The position numbers were made by a program, and so were the translations under genes. A stretch of DNA of 64,000 nucleotides from Myxococcota bacterium. Its GTDB lineage: Bacteria > Myxococcota_A > UBA9160 > SMWR01. Shown in pieces: positions 16,187 to 24,029 of the stretch (positions are counted from its first letter, which is position 1; every line of letters begins with the position of its first letter). The notes below the pieces were generated by a model. That model had not been told where the DNA came from. It ran no database searches and saw nothing but the letters and a program-made list of their open reading frames with translations. The stretch is from the NCBI GenBank assembly GCA_039030075.1, contig JBCCEW010000012.1:86020-150019 (forward strand). Reading direction: 5' to 3'.

Positions 16187-16995
16187 TCCCCGACTTCGAT
16201 CCCGTCGAGCAGCCCGCCGATGAGCCGATCGATCAGCGCCTGCGGGGCCAACCCTTTCACCCAGCCGAGGGGCTTCGCCCGATCGAGCGGGACGCGCAGC
16301 GGCTTCTCGCGTTGGGCGAGCACCTCGAGCACGCGCGCGGCCACCTGCTCGGGGGTGAGCTTGCTCGCGGCCGTGTCGCGGGCCATGCGGATCACCATAC
16401 GCTGGGTGGGGGAGTCGTCTGCCACGTGCTCCGCCGTGTGCAGGTGTGCACCGGTCGCGGCCCGGTCCATCGCCATCGCGACGGGTTGCATGATCACCAC
16501 GTCGATGCCCGTGCCGCGCACTTCGTGGTAGAGCGCTTCGGTCATCGCCTCGAGCGCAAACTTCGCCGAGGTGTACGCGCTCATGTAGGGAACGGCGAGC
16601 AGCCCGCCGAGTGAGCTCATGGTGACCAGGGTCCCCGAGCCCTGACGACGCAGCACCGGCAGCACGCCCTGGAAGAGGCGGAGGGTGCCGAACACGTTCG
16701 TCTCGTAGAGGGCCTGGACCTCTTCGACGGTCTGCTCCTCGATGCCGCCGATCATCATGTCGTTCACACAGTTGACGACGGCGTCGATGCGCCCTTCGCG
16801 CTCGACGAGTTCGGCCACCGCCTTCTCGATCGAGGCGGGGTCGGTGATGTCCATGGCCAGCACTGGCCAGGGAGGCGCCTCCGCGCCACCGCTCGGCTGG
16901 CGGGAGGTGCCGTACACGCGGTGGCCCGCGGCCTGGGCGGCGCGGGCGAGGACCTGCCCGAAGCCGCCGGAAACGCCGGGAATCAAGACGACCAT
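16177..16995 (-). CDS. Short-chain dehydrogenase/reductase
   Basis: The 272-residue SDR has a slightly unusual cofactor motif (PGVSGGFGQVLA, the Gly-rich loop). The basic/hydroxyl TSRQPS region after strand two suggests NADP(H). It also has VNCVNDMMIG, where most SDRs have NNAG, the catalytic Ser in TMSSLGG, and YTSAKFALE with Tyr-Lys. The remaining C-terminal region resembles retinol-dehydrogenase-like SDRs. The gene has an AT-rich promoter with an operator-like dyad overlapping a TATAAT -10 (17024-17040). GAGGAGC precedes the ATG. Reaction and substrate are unknown. Confidence 0.9.
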   Translation of the reverse strand: MVVLIPGVSGGFGQVLARAAQAAGHRVYGTSRQPSGGAEAPPWPVLAMDITDPASIEKAVAELVEREGRIDAVVNCVNDMMIGGIEEQTVEEVQALYETNVFGTLRLFQGVLPVLRRQGSGTLVTMSSLGGLLAVPYMSAYTSAKFALEAMTEALYHEVRGTGIDVVIMQPVAMAMDRAATGAHLHTAEHVADDSPTQRMVIRMARDTAASKLTPEQVAARVLEVLAQREKPLRVPLDRAKPLGWVKGLAPQALIDRLIGGLLDGIEVGDQP

Positions 16996-17023
16996 GAGGA
17001 GCTCCTCTCGAGGGGACGGGCGG

Positions 17024-17040
17024 ATTATACAATTGGATAA
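17024..17040 (-). promoter_or_regulatory. Promoter -10 with overlapping dyad upstream of the SDR gene
   Basis: On the minus strand a TATAAT at 17029-17024 sits about 30 bases before the SDR start codon. It overlaps a 16-base near-palindrome at 17025-17040, TTATaCAATTGgATAA. This AT-rich patch stands out from the surrounding GC-rich sequence. It looks like a regulated promoter whose dyad would block polymerase; TetR- or MarR-type regulators use such sites. No regulator gene is adjacent. Confidence 0.6.
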
Positions 17041-17100
17041 AGTCCCGTCCAGGGGTCTTGGCGCGTGGCCGAGGCGCCGTGCTCGGGTCGTGCCGGCCGC

Positions 17101-17964
17101 TCAGCCCAGCGCGAAGCGGAGCGGCGGCAGGACCCAGCGCTCGTCGGATGCCTGGCGCCGCACGACGCAGACGCCGACCCGGTCGAGGTCGAGGGCGATC
17201 GCCACGCGCTCGTCGCGACACACATCGGCCCAGGCCTTCTCCATCCCGGTCGACCAGCGGATGTCGTCGAAGACGAAGAGCGCATCGTCGTGTGCGTTGC
17301 GCCAGATGCGTTCGAAGTAGTCGAGGGTGGGCTCGTGGGCATGGTGCCCATCGATGAAGGCGAAGTCGAAAGGACCCCGTTCTTCGATGGCGGCGTCGAG
17401 CGACTCGACGAAGCGTCCCTGGCGGTAGTCGACGTTCGCGAGCCCGATCCGCGCGTGGACTTCCCGCGCGATCCGCAAGCGGTAGGGCGATGACTCGAGG
17501 GTCACGAGTCGTCCCTGGGCGCCGGCTTCTTCGAAGGCCGCGGCCTGATAGGCGGAGGAGAGTCCGAGGTTGGTTCCCAGCTCGATGCCGCGCTGGGGAG
17601 CGAACGCGCGGCCGAGCCAGTAGAGCAAGCGCGCGGCGCGAGGGGATTTGCTCACGCGGCATGCCTCGGAAACGCTCGAACCCGCATCGGCGACGCCCGG
17701 TGCTCCCAGGCTGCCGTCGATCAGGGGCTCGTGTCGTTGGAGCAGCGCCGCGCGCTCTTTCTCGATGGCGCGCACCCGTTCCGAGTCGGGCTCGGCATTC
17801 TGGTAGAGCTGGTCTACGACCTGTGCGAGCCGAGGGGCATGGGGGTGCTCCACCTCAGCCAACACCGCTGCGGCCTTCGGGCGCTCGGCGGCGGCCCTTG
17901 CTGCTCGGTAGGCCGTGCGCAGGTGCGGGCCGGCGATCGGAAGGCGTCCTACCCAGCTCTTCAT
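17101..17964 (-). CDS. Class I SAM-dependent methyltransferase (Methyltransf_24 type)
   Basis: The 287-residue product has a helical N-terminal region of about 110 residues followed by a Rossmann methyltransferase. SAM motif I is GIELGTNLGLSSAYQA. The acidic residue after strand 2 is in VTLESSPYRL, and FDFAFIDGHHAHEPTLDYF is the hallmark of the O-methyltransferase/Methyltransf_24 group. Later DDALFVFDDIRW continues the fold. The family includes O-methyltransferases for small metabolites and sugars; the substrate here is unknown. It stands alone on the minus strand with an ATG at 17964. Confidence 0.82.
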   Translation of the reverse strand: MKSWVGRLPIAGPHLRTAYRAARAAAERPKAAAVLAEVEHPHAPRLAQVVDQLYQNAEPDSERVRAIEKERAALLQRHEPLIDGSLGAPGVADAGSSVSEACRVSKSPRAARLLYWLGRAFAPQRGIELGTNLGLSSAYQAAAFEEAGAQGRLVTLESSPYRLRIAREVHARIGLANVDYRQGRFVESLDAAIEERGPFDFAFIDGHHAHEPTLDYFERIWRNAHDDALFVFDDIRWSTGMEKAWADVCRDERVAIALDLDRVGVCVVRRQASDERWVLPPLRFALG

Positions 17965-18499
17965 GCGTCTCCTCGGGGCGCCGCGGTGGCACCTCCCTTC
18001 TCATCGTCCGCTGTGGGCGTGCGCTTGAAAGCGGACTCCACCTCGGGAGCGGGCCCATCGCGCCGAATCTGTGCGTCCTCCGTGCCACGCCCTGCACGCG
18101 AACGCCCACTTCCCCTCTAGCGGGCGAATCGAGGGTTCAGTGCAGAGGCGGCGGAGGTTCGGGAGTGCGGGGGTGTCCCCGGCCCGATCGAGCGGTTCAC
18201 GAGTCGCGGCGCGATTCCACATGTCGAGCCAACGGCATCGCCCCTGCTGTCCGCGCAGCTCGTCCCACTCTGCGTCTCGGAAGACCGCCTCGAGCGTGTC
18301 TCGTCGGCTGGCCCCGCCGACCGTGGGCACGTTCCGCCCCGCCCGAGGACTGCGGCGTCGCCAGGGATTCCCCACCAAATCCCCAGCCCGTCGCACGGCG
18401 CAGAGCGTGTAACACCGAATGATGTTTTTGGATCGCGCTCTTAGGAGCGCGAGATCGGATCGGGATGCGGAGCCGGGTGTGTCGGGGTAGACGGGGCCG
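17965..18499 (+). other. 535-base stretch without a convincing gene
   Basis: Neither strand gives a frame with recognisable family motifs or a ribosome site. A short minus-strand frame reading through 18396-18001 is rich in Arg, Gly and Ala and looks like chance. The stretch holds a small GGGG-GTGT-CCCC hairpin near 18167-18180 and the dyad at 18431-18456 just before the downstream regulator. It may be a degraded repeat or a decayed gene. Confidence 0.5.
18431..18456. promoter_or_regulatory. Inverted repeat upstream of the winged-helix regulator gene
   Basis: GATC-GCGCTC-TTAG-GAGCGC-GA-GATC forms a six-base perfect stem flanked by a second four-base pairing. It lies 44-69 bases before the ATG at 18500. 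It could be an operator for self-regulation by the downstream protein or a transcript hairpin. Confidence 0.4.
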
Positions 18500-20233
18500 A
18501 TGTTTGTGTTCGCGGATTTCGAGTTCGATCCGGAAGTGTTCGAACTGCGCAGCGAAGGAAACCCAGTTCGAATCGAGCCGAGGGTCTTCGACCTCCTCCA
18601 CTATCTGATTCGGCATCGAGAGCGCGTCGTTCCGAAAGAAGAGCTCCTCGAGCGCGTCTGGAACGGTGCCTCCGTCAGCGAGTCGGCCCTGATCAGCGCG
18701 ATCCGGGACGCCCGCCGCGCAGTCGGGGACAGCGGCGCGCGACAGCGCGTGATCCGCACCGTGCCGCGGCGGGGCTTCCGCTTCGTCGCCGAGACGACCG
18801 AAACGCCCGGCGCGTTCCCACCAGTCCTGTCCGCCGTCGCGGCTGCGGAGGAGCTGGACACAGACGACCCGTCGGCCGACGCTTCGAATCTGCGCCGGAC
18901 CTACCAGTCGTGTCGGGCGAATGCCGAGCAGGCGCTGGAGGCCGGCGATCGGCGGGCCGCGAAACAGGCCTGGCTCGAGGCGGCCGTACTGGCGCGGTGG
19001 CTCGGCTCTCCCGAAGCGTTGGCGAAGAGCGCGATCGGGATGGCGCGGATTCCGCGGCGGGGCTTCCAGGGAGACGAACTCCTGATGCGATTGCTGCGGG
19101 AAGCCTCCGAGGCGCTCCCCGAGGCGCGGTTGGGACTCCGGTCGGAGCTGGTATCGCTTCTCGCCGAGGAGCTCTGTCGACACGTCGACTTCGACGAGGG
19201 CAGGTCGGCCAGTGGCGAGCTGCTGGGGATCGCCCGGACTCTCGGCACCCCCGACGCCGTGGGATCGGCACTCACGGCAAGGCTGGTCTGGTTGTCCAGC
19301 CCCGACGATGCCGAGGAGCGCACGCGCTGTCGGGTCGAGCTGGAGGCGACGGCCGAGGCCAGCGGCTGCCCGCAGTTCGCGCTCTGGGCGTGCTACTGGG
19401 AGGTGGGCGAACGTCTCGAAGCGGGCGATCTCCGCGCGGCGCGCCACGCCATCGATCGCCACGGTCTCGTCGCCAGGACTTCATCCGATGCGCGGGACCG
19501 GGCGCGCCACGAAGCCCTCGAGACATCCCTCGATCTCGCCGAAGGCCGCCTGGAGCGCGCGCGCGACCGCAACCGCAAGGCCCAGGTATTGGCAGCGGAG
19601 TCCACGCCGGATCCGCTCCGCGTGCACGTCGCACTCCAGGAGCAATGGCTGGATGTGCTGGACCGGAGTTCGCGGGTCGAGCGGGTCGACGCCCTGGCGC
19701 TTCTGCCGCTGCCCGATGCCTACCGCCCGCCGCTCGAGGCGTTCGTGGCGCGCCTGCACGCCGAGGCCGGTCGTCTCACGCGCGCCCGGGATGAACTCCA
19801 TCGGCAGTACGCCGAAGGCGGCGTGTCGCGAGCGTTCGCCGGGCGTTGCCCGCTCTTCACGCTGGCGGCGCTCGCCGACGTCGCTGCCTGGACCGACGCG
19901 CGCGAGCTGGCCGCGGAGCTGCACGAGGCGTTGCAGCCCTACGCCGGACGTTTCTGCGTGGGAGGCAACGGACACACCCTCGGTTCGGTTGCGCAGCGAC
20001 TGGCGAGCCTCGAATCGCTGCTCGGCCGCCATGCGTCGGCGGCGCGTCGCTTCGCGGCCGCGCGTGTGACGGAAGCGGACGGGGCGGGCGCGCTCGCCGA
20101 CGCCGCGTTGCAGCAGGCGTTCGCTTCGGCGGCGGAGCGCGCCCGCGCGGCGCGATCGCACCCGGCGATCGCGGACCGAGGACCGTCGGAGTCCCCGCGT
20201 CACTTCGGGGGGTCCCGCGCGAGGAGCCGGTGA
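18500..20233 (+). CDS. Winged-helix (OmpR/CadC-type) regulator with TPR-like C-terminal region
   Basis: The 577-residue protein begins with a DNA-binding domain at residues 1-100 of the Trans_reg_C type. FADFEFDPEVFELR leads to RVFDLLHYLIRHRERVV, then KEELLERVWNG, the recognition helix SESALISAIRDARRAVGD, and the wing VIRTVPRRGFRFVA. The remaining about 470 residues are helical and alanine/arginine-rich with repeated 30-40-residue helix pairs, as in TPR/SARP-like sensory domains. There is no transmembrane helix, unlike CadC, and no receiver domain. It probably responds to a partner or ligand through the helical repeat part. The target is unknown. Confidence 0.85.
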   Translation: MFVFADFEFDPEVFELRSEGNPVRIEPRVFDLLHYLIRHRERVVPKEELLERVWNGASVSESALISAIRDARRAVGDSGARQRVIRTVPRRGFRFVAETTETPGAFPPVLSAVAAAEELDTDDPSADASNLRRTYQSCRANAEQALEAGDRRAAKQAWLEAAVLARWLGSPEALAKSAIGMARIPRRGFQGDELLMRLLREASEALPEARLGLRSELVSLLAEELCRHVDFDEGRSASGELLGIARTLGTPDAVGSALTARLVWLSSPDDAEERTRCRVELEATAEASGCPQFALWACYWEVGERLEAGDLRAARHAIDRHGLVARTSSDARDRARHEALETSLDLAEGRLERARDRNRKAQVLAAESTPDPLRVHVALQEQWLDVLDRSSRVERVDALALLPLPDAYRPPLEAFVARLHAEAGRLTRARDELHRQYAEGGVSRAFAGRCPLFTLAALADVAAWTDARELAAELHEALQPYAGRFCVGGNGHTLGSVAQRLASLESLLGRHASAARRFAAARVTEADGAGALADAALQQAFASAAERARAARSHPAIADRGPSESPRHFGGSRARSR

Positions 20234-20244
20234 GTTCCGCGCGG

Positions 20245-20616
20245 CTAGGCGGAAGGCGCTTCCGGTACGGGCCCGAAGAACCCCCACACGCGGAGCACGC
20301 GGGCGTCCGAGTCCACCTCGGCGACGTCGAATCCGGGGAGCACGAGCTCGCTGCCGCGGTGGATCTCCCAGTGGTAGCGGAAGAGGCCATGGTGCGAGTC
20401 GAATCCCGATGCACGCGAGCAGACCGCATCCGGGAGACGCGTGCGGAAGTCACGCACGTTCGCTTCGAAGGCGTCGATCCCGCGGGTTTCGATGGAGGGA
20501 TCGACGAAGTGGATCTCGGGGGACAGCGCGCGCTCGAGGTGGCTGCGGACCTTCTCCAGGTCGCGCTCGTTCCAGGCGGCGAGCATGTGATCGAAGGCCG
20601 GAGGAAGCTCGGGCAT
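20245..20616 (-). CDS. SnoaL/NTF2-like small protein
   Basis: The 123-residue product starts MPELPPAFDHMLAAWNERDLEKV. That is the helix-turn-helix opening of NTF2-like folds (AWNxxDxxxVxxH), followed by SPEIHFVDPSIETRG and strands ending VLRVWGFFGPVP. The cone-shaped pocket of this family hosts isomerases, cyclases or just ligand binding. No catalytic residues can be assigned. It is divergent from a TetR gene 127 bases away across a large inverted repeat, so it is very probably that regulator's target. Confidence 0.8.
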   Translation of the reverse strand: MPELPPAFDHMLAAWNERDLEKVRSHLERALSPEIHFVDPSIETRGIDAFEANVRDFRTRLPDAVCSRASGFDSHHGLFRYHWEIHRGSELVLPGFDVAEVDSDARVLRVWGFFGPVPEAPSA

Positions 20617-20681
20617 GATGGATCTCCAGGTGGGAGTGCCGGCCGCAGGGGCCGAGTCCCGGTTCGATGACTTTGGTCGGA

Positions 20682-20735
20682 TTTACAGACTCTCTGTCGG
20701 TTTCTTTCTTAGCAAACCGACACAGAGTCTGTAAA
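20682..20735. promoter_or_regulatory. Large inverted repeat, probable TetR operator
   Basis: Two 22-base arms, TTTACAGACTCTCTGTCGGTTT (20682-20703, given here in parts: TTTACAGACTC and TCTGTCGGTTT) and its complement at 20714-20735, match at 21 of 22 positions around a ten-base spacer. Each arm contains its own short palindrome, ACAGA-CTC-TCTGT on the left and ACAGA-G-TCTGT on the right. The array suggests two regulator dimers. It covers the region between the divergent TetR and NTF2-like genes, and TTTACA in each arm could serve as a -35 element. Confidence 0.8.
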
Positions 20736-20743
20736 GTGCCGAG

Positions 20744-21319
20744 ATGGCCACCCAAGCCGAACGCCGCGCGGAAACCCGCTCGCGCCTGCTCCAGGCGGCC
20801 GAGGAGGCGTTTCTCGCCCGCGGCTACGAAGCCGCGACCACCGGAGCGATCCTCGAGGCCGCGGGCGTCAGCCGCGGCGGGCTCTACCACCATTTCGCGA
20901 ACAAGCGCGAGATCTTCGAAGCGGTCTTCCTCGCCAAGTCCGACGCCGCGCTCGATGCCTCGCAGCGGGTGAAGCCCTGCGACTCGCCGCTCGAATCCCT
21001 CGTGCGCGCGTGTCTCGCATGGCTGCGGGCCGTGCGCGCTCCCGACGTCGCGAAGGTGTTGCTCGAGGACGGGCCCAGCGTGCTCGGCTGGCAGCGCGCG
21101 CGAGAACTCGAGGGCGAGCGGAGCCTGCGCATGATGACCCGCGCCCTCGAGGCCGCCGTGATGGCGGGCGAGATCGAGGTGGCGTCGATTCCGGTGACCG
21201 CGCGCCTGCTCAACGCTTCGCTCGCCGAGGCGGCCCTCGCCGAACTCCACGACGGCGTGTCGCGCCGTGCGACCGAGACCTCGGTGCGCGCCTGGATCGA
21301 GGCGCTGGCCCGGGCTTGA
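20744..21319 (+). CDS. TetR/AcrR family transcriptional regulator
   Basis: The 191-residue protein has a TetR DNA-binding domain at residues 8-55: RSRLLQAAEEAFLARGYEA, then AILEAAGVSRGGLYHHF and NKREIFEAVF. The C-terminal domain is helical and probably binds a small hydrophobic ligand. Its ATG lies eight bases from the edge of the 20682-20735 inverted repeat. Autorepression and control of the divergent NTF2-like gene are therefore likely. The inferred operator halves share ACAGA/TCTGT cores. Confidence 0.93.
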   Translation: MATQAERRAETRSRLLQAAEEAFLARGYEAATTGAILEAAGVSRGGLYHHFANKREIFEAVFLAKSDAALDASQRVKPCDSPLESLVRACLAWLRAVRAPDVAKVLLEDGPSVLGWQRARELEGERSLRMMTRALEAAVMAGEIEVASIPVTARLLNASLAEAALAELHDGVSRRATETSVRAWIEALARA

Positions 21320-21500
21320 GCCGCGCCGCCCGTGGCGATCGCGCGACACGCAGGAGCAATGTCGCTTGCGGAGTGGGGGGCGACGACCCGAACCGAGGCG
21401 GTGACCGAAAGCGTCGGAGACCAGCGTGCTTCGTCGGTGGTGCGCGCAAATCGCGCCCGCGCGCTTGCACCGCGCGACGCGCCCAGAATAGGCTGGCGCG

Positions 21501-22085
21501 ATGGAGCGGACGCTGCGCCACGCCCTGCTGCTCGTCGGGCTGACTTCGCTGCTGGCGTGCGCCGGCGTGAAACCCATCGACCTCGCGACCGAGGACCCGT
21601 CGTCCCTGCCCGAAGACGCGGCCATCCTGGTGCTCGAGATCGACACCGAGGTGCGGATCGGCACGCTGGAGATCTCAGGAGTCGCAGCCACGAACCACGT
21701 CGTCGCGAAGGATCTCAAGGAGGGGAAGCACCTGCTGTTCGTTTCCCTGCGGCCGGGGCAGTACTCGTGGCGAATGCTCAAGCGCTATCTCGGTGGCACG
21801 GAGTACCACTGGCGGTTGCGACGAGAGCACGACCGCATGGGTTTCCGCGTGGAACGGGGGTTGCTCAACTACCCGGGCGTCCTCCGAGTGCGAAGGGCTC
21901 GCTATGACCGCTGGCTCGAGATCCGGAACCTGAACCACGCTGCGCAGACGCGCGCACGCCTCGCCCGCGAGTTCCCCGAGCTGCTCGAGAAGTTCCCGAT
22001 CCGCTACACGGGCGAAGACCGGGATGAGTTCCTGGAGCGCTACGAGGCAGCGCTCGAGATGCAGGTCGAGAGGAACATGCCGTGA
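21501..22085 (+). CDS. Predicted lipoprotein of unknown function
   Basis: The 194-residue protein has a lipoprotein signal peptide (HALLLVGLTSLLACAG) with lipidated Cys near residue 20. The mature part has a beta-rich segment (AILVLEIDTEVRIGTLEISG, KHLLFVSLRPGQYSWRML) that resembles small carbohydrate- or peptide-binding domains. It ends in a charged helical region. I do not recognise a family. Its stop overlaps the next gene's start by four bases. The lipoprotein and the S9 peptidase are therefore coupled and probably work together in the envelope. Confidence 0.75.
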   Translation: MERTLRHALLLVGLTSLLACAGVKPIDLATEDPSSLPEDAAILVLEIDTEVRIGTLEISGVAATNHVVAKDLKEGKHLLFVSLRPGQYSWRMLKRYLGGTEYHWRLRREHDRMGFRVERGLLNYPGVLRVRRARYDRWLEIRNLNHAAQTRARLAREFPELLEKFPIRYTGEDRDEFLERYEAALEMQVERNMP

Positions 22086-24022
22086 GCGCGCTTCGTGCTC
22101 TGCTCATCGGGTTTCTGGTCGCAGCCGGCGCGGCCCTTGGGACGGCCGCCGAGCGTCTCGAACCGGGTCGCCTGTACGCGATGCCTGCCATTCGGCAGCT
22201 GCAGGTCAGTCCGACCGGCGAGTGGATCGTGGCGGTCGCGTCGAGTGAGCAAGCCTGGGGCGTCCTCGCCCAGCGCCGCGGCGACCTCGTCACGGTTCCG
22301 CTCTACCGAACGAAGCAGCAGATTGCCGATCTCCAGTGGATCGGAGACGACACCCTGTTCGTGGAGCATGTTTCCGGGAAGCGTCCGCTGCTGATCCGAT
22401 TCTCCTGGAACGGACACACCATCGAGCAGGACCTCCTGGAGGTGACGCGTCGTGGTCGGCTGATCGACGGTCTGCCCAACGAGAACGAGGTCGTCCTCTG
22501 GCGCGAGCGGAAGTGGCAGCGTTCGGAGGTGTTGCGCGGGCCCGCGACGGCACTCTCCAACCAGAAGTGGCAGTTCAGCCAGAAGAAGGAGGGAGGCGAG
22601 CTCGAGCAGGTGGCTGAACTGGATCACCGGGTGCACCAGTGGATCACGGATTCGAAGGGCGTCGTTCGGGCAGCGCTCACCATCGAGGGCCGGGTCAATC
22701 CGGGCCTGGTCATTCACTACCGCAGCGGTCCCGATGGCTGGTGGAGTCGGATCGTACGCTCGGACAACCTCGAGTACGCGATCCTTCCGCTCGGCATGAC
22801 CCCCGACGACGAGCGACTGATCGTGGCGGCGCACGCAGGCCGGGATACGCGGGGAATCTACGAGTTGGATCCGTCCGACGGAGAGCTCGGGCGGCAGGTC
22901 TTCCATCACCCGGAAGTCGACGTCGTGTCCGTGCTGCTCGACCACGATCGACGCCAGATCATCGCCGCGATCTACGAGGTCGAGGGACAGCGCCGGTATC
23001 ACTACCTCGATGCCTTCGGCGAGCAGCACCTGAACGACTTCACCCGGTTCGCCTCGGGAGAATCGGTCTCGGTGACGAGTGCGAGCCGCGACCATCGCTA
23101 CCTCGCGCTGCTGGTACGCGGGGTTCGCAACCCGGGGACCTTCTACTTCTTCGACAAGGACACGGGCGAGACCGTCCGGGCCGGTCGACTGCTCCCGTGG
23201 GTGCATCCCGACGCTCTGGCGACCTCCGAAGCGATGCGGGTCGTGGCCAGCGACGGCACCCAGCTCGAGGCCTTCCTGACGCTTCCGCCCCGGATGGGCA
23301 ATCGGCCCGCGCCGCTCTTCGTGGTGCCCCGCGGCGGCGTGATTGCCGCGCGGCGTCAGCCACTCTTCGATCCCCTGGCTCAGTACGTGGCGCTATCCGG
23401 GGTCGCGGTGTTGGAGGTGAACCACCGTGGCTCCTTGGGCTACGGCGCCGCGTTTCGCAAAGCCGGCGAAGGGGAGTTCGGGAAACGGATCGAGGATGAC
23501 ATCGACGCGGCTGTCGATCTGGCGATCGAAGGAGGCCGGGTCGACCCGGCGCGCATCTGCATCGGCGGGATCAGCTACGGCGGCTACTCGGCCTTGATGA
23601 GCGCGATCCGCCGTCCCGACCGGTACCGCTGCGCCATCAGCTTGAACGGGCCCACCGACCTTCCCTTGATGTTCCAGTCGGACATTCGCATGAACAGGGA
23701 ATCCGTGCGGGAGGCTGCCGCCAAGCTCATGGGTGACCCCGAGAAGGATTTCGACCGGCTCGTCGAGATCTCGCCGGTCTACCAGGTTTCGAAGCTGCGG
23801 GCTCCCGTGCTCATCGCGTTCGGCACCAAGGACAATTGGGTCGACCCGGACCACGCATATCGTTTTCGGGCCATGCTCGAAGCCCACGGCAAGCCCTACG
23901 AATGGTTGGAACTACCGAACGCAGCGAACTCGCCGTCGCGTGGCCACATGCGTCAGTTCGCGTTCCGGGCGGTCGACTTCCTTCGGGCCCACCTTCGCGC
24001 GAAGGAACTCCCGGCGAACTAG
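22082..24022 (+). CDS. Exported S9 (prolyl oligopeptidase) family peptidase
   Basis: The 646-residue product has a signal peptide (RALLIGFLVAAGAALGTAAE). A beta-propeller-like region at residues 30-370 has repeated strands (LQVSPTGEWIVAVA, DLQWIGDDTLFVEH). A C-terminal alpha/beta-hydrolase domain follows. The catalytic Ser498 is in GGISYGGYSALMSA, the acid is likely in FGTKDNWVDPDH, and the His in PSRGHMRQF. The LNGPTDLPLM segment after the nucleophile is typical of dipeptidyl/acylaminoacyl peptidases of the family, which cleave short peptides in the periplasm. It starts with GTG overlapping the lipoprotein gene. The specificity is not determined. Confidence 0.88.
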   Translation: MSALRALLIGFLVAAGAALGTAAERLEPGRLYAMPAIRQLQVSPTGEWIVAVASSEQAWGVLAQRRGDLVTVPLYRTKQQIADLQWIGDDTLFVEHVSGKRPLLIRFSWNGHTIEQDLLEVTRRGRLIDGLPNENEVVLWRERKWQRSEVLRGPATALSNQKWQFSQKKEGGELEQVAELDHRVHQWITDSKGVVRAALTIEGRVNPGLVIHYRSGPDGWWSRIVRSDNLEYAILPLGMTPDDERLIVAAHAGRDTRGIYELDPSDGELGRQVFHHPEVDVVSVLLDHDRRQIIAAIYEVEGQRRYHYLDAFGEQHLNDFTRFASGESVSVTSASRDHRYLALLVRGVRNPGTFYFFDKDTGETVRAGRLLPWVHPDALATSEAMRVVASDGTQLEAFLTLPPRMGNRPAPLFVVPRGGVIAARRQPLFDPLAQYVALSGVAVLEVNHRGSLGYGAAFRKAGEGEFGKRIEDDIDAAVDLAIEGGRVDPARICIGGISYGGYSALMSAIRRPDRYRCAISLNGPTDLPLMFQSDIRMNRESVREAAAKLMGDPEKDFDRLVEISPVYQVSKLRAPVLIAFGTKDNWVDPDHAYRFRAMLEAHGKPYEWLELPNAANSPSRGHMRQFAFRAVDFLRAHLRAKELPAN

Positions 24023-24029
24023 GCGGGCT

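Noticed and set aside
18001..18396. A minus-strand 131-codon frame in the gene-free stretch
   Set aside because: Composition is Arg/Gly/Ala-rich without motif, ribosome site or neighbours.
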